64,000 bases of DNA from Gymnopus androsaceus JB14 (GCA_009733575.1 ML769602.1:1-64000), one strand, 5' to 3'; shown: positions 1-11,020, numbered from the stretch's first letter. The notes: generated by a model from the letters alone, not told the origin. Program-made: numbers and translations.

Positions 1-705
1 CGTTTTTACTTTGTGGGTTCAAGCTGAAATAGCAATAGCTCTTCGACATTATTCTTCATTGGACTCGCTGCTTTTTGCGTTGCCAACTTCTTAGGCCATT
101 ACTTGGGATTAAAATTTACTCTCTACATTATCCAGTTATACTTTGAGTTTCTCCGCTTGCTTATTGATAATTGAAATGGGTGACCGGTTTATTTTCTTGC
201 TTGCCGACATGAGGGCAACCTTCAGCGATAGCGGTGCGATTTAGAATGCCTATGAAATCACCACCTCTGTATATCTTTCCAAGCTCAATCAGAAGATAGA
301 TGTTGTGGCAAAGGCTGAGACGACCATGTATGCCAAGTTGGGCAATTCGAATGCCCATATCTTTGTGAAATTTAAGTTTGAGCCATCTAGAGCAATGAGC
401 AAGGCATAAAATTTGAGCGCATTAAAATTTTTCAAGATTTGCCACATTAATATCACTGACTCGGGGGCAAGATTTTTCTGGGAGATCTTCTTCGGGCTCT
501 TGGCACATTCACGAACAGTTATGTACCAGCTTAAGATTGCAAACATAGAAGATATGTATTCATAGTGTACAAATTATGATATCCATCCTGCTGCTTTCAA
601 ATAGGAGATCAGGTTTATCTGTCCCATTACAATTCATAGCTAAAGATGCCTGAAATAAAAAGGGTCAGAATTAAATATGAATGCTAAGAGTAAACTGGCC
701 TAAAA
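1..705. other. No supported gene
   Basis: Only short overlapping open frames on both strands are present, none with a family I recognise. A minus-strand stretch at about 546-161 reads as two hydrophobic pieces and could be the tail of a decayed membrane-protein gene, but I cannot join the pieces by credible splice sites. Confidence 0.4.
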
Positions 706-2418
706 TCATAACCACTCGCAGTCTGATGAGTTTGTTGGGGGCCTAGGCTCCAGAAATGAAACTTGGAGATGTAGGCCACTTGCCTGAAGTGCAATTGCAC
801 GTGGGTCAGATATGAGCTCATGACCTTTAACTTCACTACAGCCTGAAAGAGTGACACTCTTCAATGGTAAAACATCGGGGTCAGCAGCTGACTGCCGGGA
901 CCCAAAGGTATCAAGGACATTGAGAGTAATCTGTGATGAACAAATATCAAGATCCTGGAGGAGAGGGAGGATGGTAGATATGGAAGTGCCTGTGGGATGG
1001 GTCGGATGACAATGTAAAGCCTTGAGAATTACATCTCCACTATATGCACTGCTAGCATAAGGTGACAATTGAAGAGACAGTTTGGTGAGAGAGGTGGGGA
1101 GGATGCGAAGTAAGGAGATGATATCAACTGATTTTGACTTTGTGGCAGAAAATGTGAAGCTCCCAAGAGCACAGTGTGAGCGCTGAAAGAAGCCTTGAAG
1201 TGCATCAAGGTAACCTGTGAGCTTTTGACGGTTATCTTTCAGTTCAAAATTTTTGAGAGAAGGTGCAAAGATATTTTCTAGGACCTGATGAACACCATGG
1301 TTGTTGCAACAGGTAAATGATGTCAATGAGACAAGTTGTAAATGGGTTCCGTGAAATAGGAGGTCATCTGTGGGGGAGATAGGATCAAATGTGCATGATA
1401 CAAGGTTTGGCATTTTGTTGAGAAGCTCCAAAGACGTCTGAGAGTTGTGGTATGCCCTGTAGTGAAAATCAAGAATCTGCGTCCATGGAAGACAGATATC
1501 ATCAAGTGACGAGGGATCACATGCCAAGGAAAGCTCCTTGAGCTTTGGAGCAAACTCAAAGGCACTGATTATTCCACCTGATTCTAAGGAAGAAAAGTGC
1601 AAAGTACAAAGTGAAGAGAGAGCGCCTCTGATTGATGACAGAACATCAGAGTCATCACCAATATCATCCGCATTGTATGTGATAAAGACATCTCTCCAAC
1701 GTTCGGAATGAGCAGTGACGGAAAGAAGCAAAGCACGGGAAAATGGGCTTTGCTGTGAATTGGTGGGCATTGTCAATGCCAGTGTAAGGGGACGTGTCCC
1801 GGATTTTTGTAGTTGTCGGTTTAGAAAGAACAACGATGACTCAAGAGCACTTTTGGTCTTCTTCCTTCTCTGCTTTGTTCCCAGATTTGTTCCCAGATCT
1901 AACGCGACATATGACCAAAGTCCGGACAAAGAAGCCACTGCCCGCCAACTAGAGCACACTTGGCTTATGGACCATGGCGCTAAGGTGCGTTCTGCATGCC
2001 ATTTTGAGACACGGAGTGATACACCTGCGGAGGGATCGAAATGAGAGATGGTGGCCATTTCAAAGATGTAAAGCCAAACATCTGCAGGAACGCTGCGGAC
2101 GGGATGAAGAATGACTTTATACGACTTCAAGTCCAATTCGAGCACCTTTCGCTCTGTCTTTAGTCGTACAATGGCAGATTCGAGAGCCTTCAAACTCCGA
2201 GTAATCTCGGCGAGACGTGATTTCGTCCCAGATTGTCGCGATAACAGCTCGTCTCTCACCTTGGGAACAGGTTCGGCGTTGGATATCAGGAGTATCTGGA
2301 TTTCCGGAATTGAAGACAGCTCAGGGCCAGAGACCTGCTTCTCGAAACCTGTGAGTTTCACTCCACAGCTTGGACAAGCTTTACGCTTTAGAGGTTTGGA
2401 GGGTTCAGAGTCGGACAT
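706..2418 (-). CDS. F-box-like protein, 570 aa
   Basis: Single-exon gene. Near the N-terminus there is a CPSC metal-type pair (residues 15-18), then a predicted coiled coil at about 51-98 rich in Arg, Lys, Glu and Leu. An F-box-like segment follows at about 105-125 (PVRSVPADVWLYIFEMAT), with a long leucine-patterned tail. This order (coiled coil, then P-x-R-x-[LV]-P-x-[DE]-[VI]-x-x-x-IF) is standard for the very large F-box family of agarics. Those proteins are thought to recruit substrates to SCF ubiquitin ligases, but substrates are unknown for almost all of them. The methionine at 2418 is the first in frame and the ORF is uninterrupted, so the gene looks intact. The assignment rests on pattern only. 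The specific target cannot be inferred. Confidence 0.8.
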   Translation of the reverse strand: MSDSEPSKPLKRKACPSCGVKLTGFEKQVSGPELSSIPEIQILLISNAEPVPKVRDELLSRQSGTKSRLAEITRSLKALESAIVRLKTERKVLELDLKSYKVILHPVRSVPADVWLYIFEMATISHFDPSAGVSLRVSKWHAERTLAPWSISQVCSSWRAVASLSGLWSYVALDLGTNLGTKQRRKKTKSALESSLFFLNRQLQKSGTRPLTLALTMPTNSQQSPFSRALLLSVTAHSERWRDVFITYNADDIGDDSDVLSSIRGALSSLCTLHFSSLESGGIISAFEFAPKLKELSLACDPSSLDDICLPWTQILDFHYRAYHNSQTSLELLNKMPNLVSCTFDPISPTDDLLFHGTHLQLVSLTSFTCCNNHGVHQVLENIFAPSLKNFELKDNRQKLTGYLDALQGFFQRSHCALGSFTFSATKSKSVDIISLLRILPTSLTKLSLQLSPYASSAYSGDVILKALHCHPTHPTGTSISTILPLLQDLDICSSQITLNVLDTFGSRQSAADPDVLPLKSVTLSGCSEVKGHELISDPRAIALQASGLHLQVSFLEPRPPTNSSDCEWL

Positions 2419-3764
2419 AATCTATATCAGGGCAAACATGTTAGGATGTTGGTGAAAGCAAGAAAGAAAGAAGTCTGACCACGTAGGAGTGCTCCTAGTA
2501 CAATCGGATAGACCTAGACCGTGTGGCGATAAAGAAAGAAGAAATAACGGCCCGCAAGCCACGTGGCCGCAATGCGTTTTTGGTTTATTGGTAAGCGTAC
2601 TGGTGATCACACATTCAATTTGCTGTATGGCCGGAGACGCTGAACACTAGAGCACTAGGAGTAATATAGTGCGGCGGATTCATCCTCATTTCTCCATCAC
2701 TCGTCTTCCTACTTTTCATGCTCCTGACGCCGCTGTGATGGGGCTGAAGACTCACCCATATTGTATGCCTGCCCAGCACCAGAATTTTACGCCTTGGGGC
2801 GGCACTACAGCTACTGTATGTGGTGACTTACGCCTTCGTTGGCAACAACGGTGAACTCGAGAGCGTAAAAGCATCACCAACTATGGATACCCATTTACAG
2901 AATGTAGATGTTTTTTCAGCTTTCGTCGATCGGTTCCAGGGTATCAGAAAGGCTGGCTCTAGTCCCACTCAATTAGCGTCAGAACGAGACTTTCTCCAGG
3001 GAGACGTCCGTTGGAGCCATTGTCGAGGCTAATACTGTCGGCCGTATAGAGACTGATGCAGCTGATCGACAGAGAATCGTCCATCTTATGAGTAGGGGCC
3101 GATAATGAGAGACAGAAACATTTGCCTACTCTCGTACCCTTTCTTCGCACGACTCGGGGAAGAATTGGCTGTTACTGCCAGTCGTCGAAACGCATCATCT
3201 GTCATCCTTCACTCACTCATTGCATAGATTCGTTGGATAAGTACTCCGCATGAGTACATTTCCTTAGAAATTACTACACTTTCTATTTTTCCGCTTTCCC
3301 TCGTTTCTGCTTGATTAGCAAATCAGACAATCAACATATATACCTGGGTTGTCACCCATTCGCTCCTTCAGTTGTTCCAAACACGGTGTTCCAACTGAGG
3401 CGAGCCCTCTTTTCTCTCTAATCTACTATACCATTACTTAGGACTCCTTAAACGTATTCTATTTATCTTACAAGATTGACATGCTCATTAGGTGAATGGA
3501 CGCTCCTCATCGAAGAGCATCCCTAACTGTTTCAAGGAGTGGTAGCGTAGGTACGAAGCAGCACAATTCACTGGACAAAAAAGTGAGAGTAATTTTGAGG
3601 ACATTTCCAAACGGCTGAGCCATTACTTTACTCTCCTCAGTCCAAAGTGTCGTCTGCATGCGACTGGAGACAACCCAAAATATATTCACAGTGAAATCCA
3701 ACAAATGCGTTGATTCTAGGGATTACCATGCGGGACCATGATGTTTGCCTGGCTGAGGTGACGA
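2419..3764. other. Intergenic, nothing recognised
   Basis: About 1.3 kb between the F-box gene and the kinase fragment. I see no credible gene, RNA or repeat structure. The open frames here are short and unrelated to each other. Confidence 0.5.
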
Positions 3765-4430
3765 TGGCGAGCCTTCAAATGAGTATGAACCCATTCATGG
3801 CCTAACCGAGTCGTATTAGATTATCAAAAAAAGAAATCGAACGATGAACTTACATTGAAAGACATCATGAATTAACTCGAACGAATTGTCGCGGAGCCTC
3901 CAGATTCATGAGAGGTTTGAGCTCCTCCTGAATCGAACCTCGTATCTCATTGGGAGAGTCCGATTCCGGATCCTCGGGCTTGAGCTTGCTCTGGACGCTG
4001 TCTGTATCAAAAGGTATGGTAAACGAGCAGAACACCTTGGGCAAGTGCATCAGGACCCATCCTTCCTTGCAGTCAATGGCCATTTACATGCAGCGTCTGA
4101 TGTTCCGGGGCTCGGAGGAATGACCTTCGTTGGGGATTCTAATCTTCACAACCACCTTGAGACCTTCCTAGTCGCATCCTCCATGCTTCTGGCACCCATG
4201 CTTATGAGCACACTTGATTCGAACGACAAGTTTGCCTCTGCTCAAACAATTGGAACGGAACAGGAACTCTCCTAGCTCGGCAGTCCGTTCTTGACCGTCA
4301 GATGTAGAGGTATAGATGGAACCTGCTAAGACCATTGTGGATGGTGGTCCTTCACCGATATTTGTCCAGATGTGGTGTCGCGGAATAAAGAAGAAGTGTC
4401 AAAACTACATGGACTCCTATTCCCGACTTG
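3765..4430 (-). pseudogene. FunK1-type protein kinase fragment (decayed)
   Basis: Minus-strand reading gives pieces that align by eye with the intact kinase at 30020-32759. They include a stretch ending in VLMHLPKVFCSFTIPFD, a segment like RGSIQEELKPLM, and remnants of the preceding HKHGC block. The conserved intron that follows the DVFQ-type exon and the first codons of the catalytic exon are also still visible near 3790-3870. Stop codons and frameshifts break the reading (for example after the block near 4100), and both the N-terminal half and the catalytic loop are missing. It is a dead partial copy of the kinase family duplicated at 30-40 kb. Confidence 0.75.
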
Positions 4431-4528
4431 TGCAAGACTATCAAAAATGTGCTTCCGAATGTACGAGACATGCATGGAACTACACTACTAATTCAAATCT
4501 TGATACTGACACAACTCGGGTTACATGT

Positions 4529-5709
4529 TTAATATTTCATGCACTTCCCCTGTGCTCGAAGACAGATTTGCGTCCCTACTGCTACCTTTCCACTGAACCG
4601 TTTTCCAGCAAGCGGTGTGGGCAGAATTCCCGCTACAGCAAAAAAAAATAAGCTTGTGATGAGGTGAATAGAACAGTTGCAAGCTTACTGCGAATGACTG
4701 ATGCAATCTGGGTGGGGTCGACAACGCGGAGGCGAGAGGCGTGACCGCTCTTGTCAATTTCTGCTGTTTCGATAAGTATTCGTTTGATTTTATAGACCTG
4801 TGAACAAGATATAAACGTCATATCATCTGTTTAAGAACCAGTAACTCACATCATCCTTTGGCATTTTAGCGGTGTAACCCACTTCGCCTCCAAAAACTTC
4901 CTCCTCGAACCAGAAACCAGCCTCGCCCTCACGCAGAATTTGAACCTCCTGCGCAGTGCTGTTGCTGTCATCTTCGGACTCATTGGAATCGGAATTGTCA
5001 TCGGAATCGTCGTCGGAACCGTCGTCGGAATTTTCATCATGATCCAAGTCGCTCTGGTTCTGGTTCACCTTGAACATACTCGGATCCTTCCAGATTTTCA
5101 GCTGGCCATATTTGGACACCTTCGGGGCGAGAGAAGGCGGGGAGGCACGCTCAAGGTTAGTGTTGAAGTTTTTGGTGCGAATGAGATAAGCGAACTCATG
5201 CAGCAAAATCACTGTGACATAAAAGAGATGATTAAAGGACGTTTGGGAGTCGGGATCCTGAGCGAGATGATGAGCCAAATTGAAGATGTGCTGCGCAGGT
5301 TGGATGCATGTCAGATGTGCGGATAATTGGATATGATAAATATGTGAGAACTCACACTGCGATGGATCGTGATATCGTGGTGTGGCGGGTAAGAAGCGTG
5401 TCCGGTAAGCATGTCAGAGCAATTGACTTTAAAGGGAAATGCAAGAAGCATGAAGACTTGCTCGCGGTCATGCTTGTTAGGAGAGGTAGGCCGCTGTGGG
5501 CCAGATGCCTTCATTACAACTGCCAGAGCATCTTGGATCGATTCGTTCTTGACAATAAGTTGGCCTGCGAGAAGAACGACTGTTCGCACAGCGGATACCT
5601 CGGCTGGAGTAAGAGTAGCGGCGGTTCGGATGGAGTATAGGCGAGATGGATCCAGGTTATTCAGCGATTCAGTGAAAGATTCGGCAGGAGATTTTAATTC
5701 GCTGGCCAT
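4529..5709 (-). CDS. Zincin-like (HExxH-related) protein, 335 aa
   Basis: Four exons on the minus strand: 5709-5356, 5290-4850, 4797-4689 and 4632-4529. All are joined by GT-AG introns and stay in frame to a stop. Residues 149-153 read HEFAY within a hydrophobic helix followed by LIRTKNF. This resembles the metalloprotease-like HExxH helix of a family of uncharacterised agaric proteins, but the second His is replaced by Tyr here. An acidic Asp/Ser/Asn linker (about residues 195-220) is followed by the block GFWFEEEVFGG, which I also remember from that family. The start is the MASELK methionine. The longer upstream reading lies inside the transposon inverted repeat, so it is not used. The transposon end lies only 16 bp upstream of this ATG, so expression may be altered or driven by the element. 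No function is known. Confidence 0.7.
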
Positions 5710-5724
5710 GAAGAGTCGAAGACA

Positions 5725-5732
5725 AGAGCAAT
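5725..5732. repeat. Left target-site duplication of KDZ element
   Basis: The 8 bases AGAGCAAT directly abut the left terminal inverted repeat. They recur exactly at 16401-16408 just outside the right repeat. An 8-bp duplication is the size I recall for Zisupton/KDZ elements. Confidence 0.9.
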
Positions 5733-6082
5733 CACCTCGACATCTAGATAATCGTGGGTAACCAACCTGCCATGATGGCCCCCAGTTGGCAGGTTTGTAT
5801 CCCTTCATCCGCGAGTTATCATACATTGCGAAGATTTCCTTGAATAATTCCAGATATCTTCAAAAAGGAATAGGCCCTCAGGGCCTCTAGAATCATGAGA
5901 TAATACGCGGAAGCCAGCGGGAGTAAGCTTCACCGTTCCGAACGGACAAACGCTTTGTCATACCAGGTCCGTACTTTCGGACCTGTGCACATCGTTCATC
6001 AACTCTGCTCATCGTCCTCCCGACATTCCTCCCGCTTTTTTACTTGATCTTATCTTTAAGCGTCGGGTTTTTTTTTCACGTC
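5733..6082 (+). repeat. Left terminal inverted repeat of KDZ element
   Basis: About 350 bp matching the reverse complement of 16049-16400 at well over 90 percent by eye. It contains several short palindromes, at 5764-5795, 5872-5886, 5933-5945 and 5965-5984, which are likely transposase-binding or structural motifs. Confidence 0.9.
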
Positions 6083-6176
6083 CCTAGGGCCTAGGGCGTG
6101 TAACTTATAGCTCAGTAGTTAAAGCAGCAATATAAATATTTATTCAATAAAACTCTACAGTCAAGTCAAGTAGCAA

Positions 6177-9032
6177 TTAAACGTTGTCCCCCGCTGCAGC
6201 GACAGTGCTTCTCTTCGGACGCGTCTTCCCACTATCACAACGCTTCTTTCGAATCGTTTTCTTGACTGGCATGGCTATGCCATTCGCATCTGTCACCATA
6301 GCCATGGGCACAAACTTCGTGATACTGTGGATGATAGGAGGAGGAGCAGCGGTAGAACCAGACGCAGTAGCAGGAATGGGAGCGGGAGCAGGAGTGGGAG
6401 AAGGCGTAGGCATTCCTCGCGGAACTGTCCCTGCCATCTCAACGTCGCCTTGCTCACCTACACCATTAACTCCCCTATCAGCTTCCCGGTCCGGCGCGTT
6501 ATACGCGTCTAACCAGTCGCTAAACTCCTGGGTCGTCATTCGGTAAAAGTGAGTTGTGTCCGAGTTCCATGAATGGAAAAGTGTTTCGATTCCAGCTCTA
6601 GTGCTAACCGAGCTAGGATTTTTAAACTCCTCCAACGGCCAGTTTCTGAGGACAATCCCATAGCGCTTTGTGATCTGCTCCGTGAATCCACTGTAGTACA
6701 TGCGGCTGATCTTGGTTTTGCTTCCTGCGCATTCTTCTACGGCAACACGTCAGGTTCAATAAGCCAGAGAAAAGGTAATACTCACGCAGTTTTTGAAGAA
6801 TTAGCTGGCTAACAGTTTTCTTCATGTCAAGGAGCATTTGAGCGTGAGTTCGAGCTACCCCCTCAATCCCAGTGACCATGAACCCATCCATCTTAGCTCC
6901 GATATCGTCCGGGATGAGTTTCAGTACCTCAGTACAAAAGCTGTCGACTCGAGGGCCAGTGGTAACAACGTAAGGCCTGTGTGCTCGCTCAAGAGAGCCG
7001 CTTGTGATGATAAGCAGAGCTTCATCGCCTGTACGCATATTAAGCCGTTTCAACTTCCAGGAGCTAGTCAGAAGTACTACAGATGAAGAATAGAATGCCA
7101 CACGTACTGTATCCTGGACTCGTTCACCAGTCATAAATGAGTCTTGAGCCGCCACTGCTCCTGGTTTGTGCTCCCCAACTTCTTTGTTTTCTCTACGTTC
7201 CCGAAGCTCTACCAGTACGTCCTTTGTCAAGCTATTCTTCTCCTCATCCGACATTGCCTTCCACTTCTTCGAAATCTCCTTAGACAATTCGTTCACCTTC
7301 TTTTTAGGCTCGCCTTCAGGAGTTTCTGTTGGAGGTGCAATCAAAAACAAATATTTTAATATGCAGCAGTACTCACCAGCATTCATAATTTTGGATTGCA
7401 TGCTAACAAAGGCATGGTAACGACCAACGTCCTTGGTAGCAGTTCGTAGCCTGTGTGATTGGAAAATGTCGGTAGCAATTTCATCCATGCTGTATTTTTT
7501 GTCGAACTGGTGATGAATTTCCGTAGCCATCTGCTTTATCTGCTCGTGAATGTGGATGATAGCTTCTTTGTAGGTTTTTTTCTGTGCAGCAAATTTCTTT
7601 CTTCTCTCAGCCTTCTGACCAGCAGTTAGTTTGACACCAGGGCGTATCGTTCGAGTTCTCCAGGGCTTTCGAGCCCCAGTACCGACTCGGCGTTTCGAGG
7701 CATGTAGTAGGCGGGTGAAATTGTTGGAAGCTTTCTGACGAGCCATGACTTCAAGACGTTTAGCGAAAGACAAGTGATTGTCTCTAAATAATAAAAAAAC
7801 AAACAAAAAAAATTGCATATTGTAAAACTAAGATCTGTACATCCGATGGGCTTACCGGCCCTTATACGTGTCCCATACGTCCAATGCTCGCAATCTCTTT
7901 AACCCAAACTCACCACAAACTATATCTGCAAACTCTTCGCGACTATCACACGACATAAGCGTACCCTCGATTGAAAAAACATCGTCCATGTCCAGCTCCT
8001 CAGCCAGCAGCGTTCTGCGACCACGCTTAGCCCACTCACGCATTTGCGACGTTCGGCTAGGTGTAGAGGGACCGGGGCTTGAAGGATCTGAAAATCCGGC
8101 AGTTAGATTGATGACAATCAGTGAAGCATATGTGTACCTGGAGCAATGAAACCGGGGCCAGGGCTATTAACTCTGACAGCAATGTTTGGCGATATGAAGA
8201 TGTTGAATCTCCCACTGGGAGTATGTTCTACATATGAAGGAGCAGATTGAGATCGCTTGGGGGTCAATGGAGCAGATGCAGGATCAGGTGGAGGTGTGGA
8301 TTGGCGTTCTGGTGCAAGAGGCAGCTCAGGCGGTTCTGGAGACTCAGCTTTGACTGGAGACTTGACTGGAACCTCCAGAAGTATCTCCCTCAAAGCAGCA
8401 GCTGCCTCCGGGTTGTCCTGAGGGTTATAATCGTGAATTGCGCTAGTTGGAAAGTTGTTTAACATCTGGCACATCACAGCGTCTCGCAAGCTACGGAATG
8501 CGTAAGCCCGCTGGAATTTCTCGCCGTCGTCAGTTATGCCAGACGTATCGACCGACGTCAATGCTTCTAATCTTTATAACAGCGGTTAGAAGATAATAAT
8601 AATGAGGAATCGATGTGAAACATACGTGCTAGTGTATACGCCGGGCTTTGCACCATTCTTTACCGCCCAAATAAGCCCACCTCGACTCTCGATTTCCGTG
8701 GCAACCTCCTGAAAACCTGGAGCACCTACAAAACTCTCTACAACTGTTGTTGGGCTCAGCCTGAGATTACTGGGAGGCTCAAGAATGGGTTGAAGACGAT
8801 CAAAGGCGTATGAGGCAGTCATATAGTCGGGCAACTGCATATGAAGTGGCAGAGGCACCGCTTTTTGTCCACCCGTTCTCCATTGCCTATAAGCCCAAGT
8901 CAGACGGAAGGTAAACTAGAAATACAGGACATCTTACATGTACTTATAGAGATTCGGGGTTTTATTTGGTGGAGGGAGATTCTTTGGACCAACGACAACG
9001 TACCATTTGTTAGCGTTGCTGGAAGGTGCCAT
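6177..9032 (-). CDS. KDZ-associated companion protein, 824 aa
   Basis: Eight exons: 9032-8938, 8886-8626, 8571-8138, 8087-7856, 7783-7377, 7325-7108, 7053-6786 and 6736-6177. Every junction is GT-AG and the frame is open throughout. Residues about 100-140 (WAVKNGAKPGVYTST, then a GEKFQRAYAF block) resemble the RNase H1 N-terminal/caulimovirus-VI hybrid-binding fold. Residues about 463-510 (from YHAFVSM to KKWKAMSDEEK) resemble an HMG box. Residues about 645-685 (SRMYYSGF...NWPLEEF) match a C-terminal block I remember from abundant agaric hypothetical proteins linked to KDZ elements. The last 30 residues are strongly basic (a likely nuclear signal). A nucleic-acid-binding nuclear role is inferred. 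The gene is divergent from the dioxygenase gene and shares its promoter. Confidence 0.78.
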
Positions 9033-9224
9033 TGAGTGATGGTAAGAGATAAGGCAGTAAAATAAACACACGTTGAATTTGAAGCCATCATTCAAAATGA
9101 TAGCATGTTGAATAAATACTTTCAACTTCGAGTTTGCCGCCCGTACTTGAGATTACCGCCCAACGGCACCACACGTGAGGTGCGCGCCACGCGCCAACCA
9201 ACCACTTCAACCACTTCAACCACC
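9033..9224. promoter_or_regulatory. Shared divergent promoter inside the transposon
   Basis: 192 bp separate the ATGs of the companion gene (minus, 9032) and the dioxygenase gene (plus, 9225). Both transcription units must start within or very near this stretch, which implies coordinated control. Short CACTTCAAC direct repeats occur at about 9203-9220. No clear TATA box is visible. Confidence 0.5.
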
Positions 9225-11020
9225 ATGAAGATCAAGCTTAAATTTCAGAACGGTGAGTTACTCCAGTTTAATTCATTTTTTCATTGGAGGTCTTCAATCA
9301 AAGCTTAAGCGGCTCTTTGAGTACTCGCGCAACGGGAACTCAGGGTCGCAAGGCTCAGCCCTCTTGAGTACCCGCGCAACGGGAACTCGAGGGCTAACGC
9401 GACTCCTAACGCGCTCTTTGCAACCATTTACTAACCCCAAGTTTATTCTATCTAGATATAGCTAAATCCCTTGGCGTTTCTGCTTGCGTCATAACAAAGG
9501 ATTTCAGCTTTTCTTCAGCCCTTCTTCAAGCAGTTATGATTGAGGGCAACAACGAAGACCTAGATGAACCGAATGCACCTTACAAACATCCTCCCTCACC
9601 AACCCCTTCTTCACCTCTTTCATCACCTCCCCCGTCTCCGCCAACCTCTCCACTACAACCGATACAACGCGATTTGCCACCCACGGAACCTCTGCCCGGC
9701 CAAGGTAACAAGAAGCGTTCCAAAAACCATAGCAAGGCGAACCGAAAGCGGCAGAGAACTGACGCAGCTCCTAGGACTGCTGCTGAGATTCCTGCTCGCT
9801 CAAACCCAGTCGGTCGTTTTGTGCCCAGTGGTTCCGCTTTTCAGGGGCCATTCTCTATGAAGGAAGATGCGCCGGTAGCCTCTACGTCCTACGTTGGTCT
9901 GCGAGACACGGGTGAGATTGGAGAGGGCCGTACTTGGCGGTTGGATGAGCTTGTAGGACCACGATCGAAGCATAACTTCGAGCTGATTAGGGCTGTTCCC
10001 GGGTGAGTTAGCTCCTACTCTTCCCAATTGGAAAAGATAGCTGACATTATTTGGCAGCACAACTGTACCTATTGTTGACGTCAACCGACGCGTCACCGCA
10101 CTTGTCGTATATCCCGCCGATCCTTCTCTCCTTCAGGCTACGCAAGAGGCTGCAAACCTTTTACGCAATAAGAGGAAGGAGGCGTCGTTTGCTGCAAACC
10201 AAGAGGAGCATCGCCGCGGTAAATTTGCAGTTCTCGGGGCAGGTATAACGCATGGCAACGGGCGCTTGGTATGTTTCCTCCAAAAATTTATATGACTTCT
10301 TCCTTACTCAAACTTCGGCCAATAGAAACCGGGAAACATCCTTCAAAGCAAGACCAACACCGCCGTTCTTAACGATATTATCAACTCCTCCCCGTTTCAG
10401 CGGTTATCCGGGTTTGCTACCGGTAGGTTTTTGTGCAATTCACGTCAACTGATGCCTCACACAACACGCCCGATGTGCTAGGGGTACTAAAGAGTTGGGC
10501 ACCCAAACTTTATAACTATTGCAGTGAAAAGTTTGAACGCCTCCTCGCTAGTGACGACTCGCTCATCCGCCTATTCAGCAACAGCGTCATGTCTACTGCC
10601 GCATTCAACTTAGGTCCTCGCACTATTTGTCTTCCTCACATCGACTTCAGCAACCTCCCCTTCCTATGGTGTTTCATCTGGGCACTTGGATGGTACAACT
10701 GGCAGAAAGGGGGCCACATTATTCTTTGGGATCTCAAAGTTGTCATAGAGTTCCCTCCTGGATCTCTCGTCGCGATTCCATCTGGTGTCTGCCGTCACTC
10801 TAACACTCGCATCCGCAACAATGAGACTCGTTACTCATTCACGCAGTATTCATCTGGAGGTAATTTTCGTTGGCTAGATCATGGTTTCATGTCGGAGGAG
10901 GTATTTGCTGCAAAGATGAGTGCCACTGAGGCTGAGGAAGAGGAGATTTGTAAACACGCTCGCTGGGAGATGGGATTAAACTTGTTTTCTACACTTGACG
11001 ACCTTGGACTAAGTACTTAA
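9225..11020 (+). CDS. TET/JBP-type 2OG-Fe(II) dioxygenase, 452 aa
   Basis: Exons 9225-9252, 9519-10002, 10058-10268, 10326-10422 and 10482-11020, all in frame. The N-terminal ~110 residues are Pro/Ser-rich and then basic (KKRSKNHSKANRKRQR). The double-stranded beta-helix core carries the iron ligands H326-x-D328 (in CLPHIDFS) and H379, with R390 (in ETRYSFTQY) as the 2-oxoglutarate-binding arginine, so the catalytic set is complete. Family members oxidise 5-methylpyrimidines in DNA, and in agarics they are expanded and travel with KDZ transposons. Here the gene sits inside such an element. The first exon is a 28-base coding stub followed by a 266-base intron holding a direct repeat. If that exon is wrong, translation would start at the methionine at 9536, giving about 440 residues. 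Confidence 0.85.
9319..9388 (+). repeat. Direct repeat in first intron of TET/JBP gene
   Basis: A 23-bp unit, GAGTACTCGCGCAACGGGAACTC at 9319-9341, recurs with one change at 9366-9388. A related CTAACGCG pair follows at about 9393-9412. It lies just downstream of the shared promoter. Confidence 0.7.

Noticed and set aside
5311..5826. A 171-aa reading starting at 5826 for the first exon of the zincin-like gene
   Set aside because: Its first ~40 codons lie inside the transposon inverted repeat and recur at the other end of the element. The MASELK methionine at 5709 is the natural start.
6184..6546. Plus-strand 120-aa open frame, Ala/Gly/Val-rich
   Set aside because: It is the antisense of the last exon of the companion gene, whose minus-strand reading has family motifs and correct splice sites.
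10051..10248. Plus-strand 65-aa frame inside the TET/JBP gene
   Set aside because: Another frame over the same exon matches the dioxygenase and is joined by proper introns.
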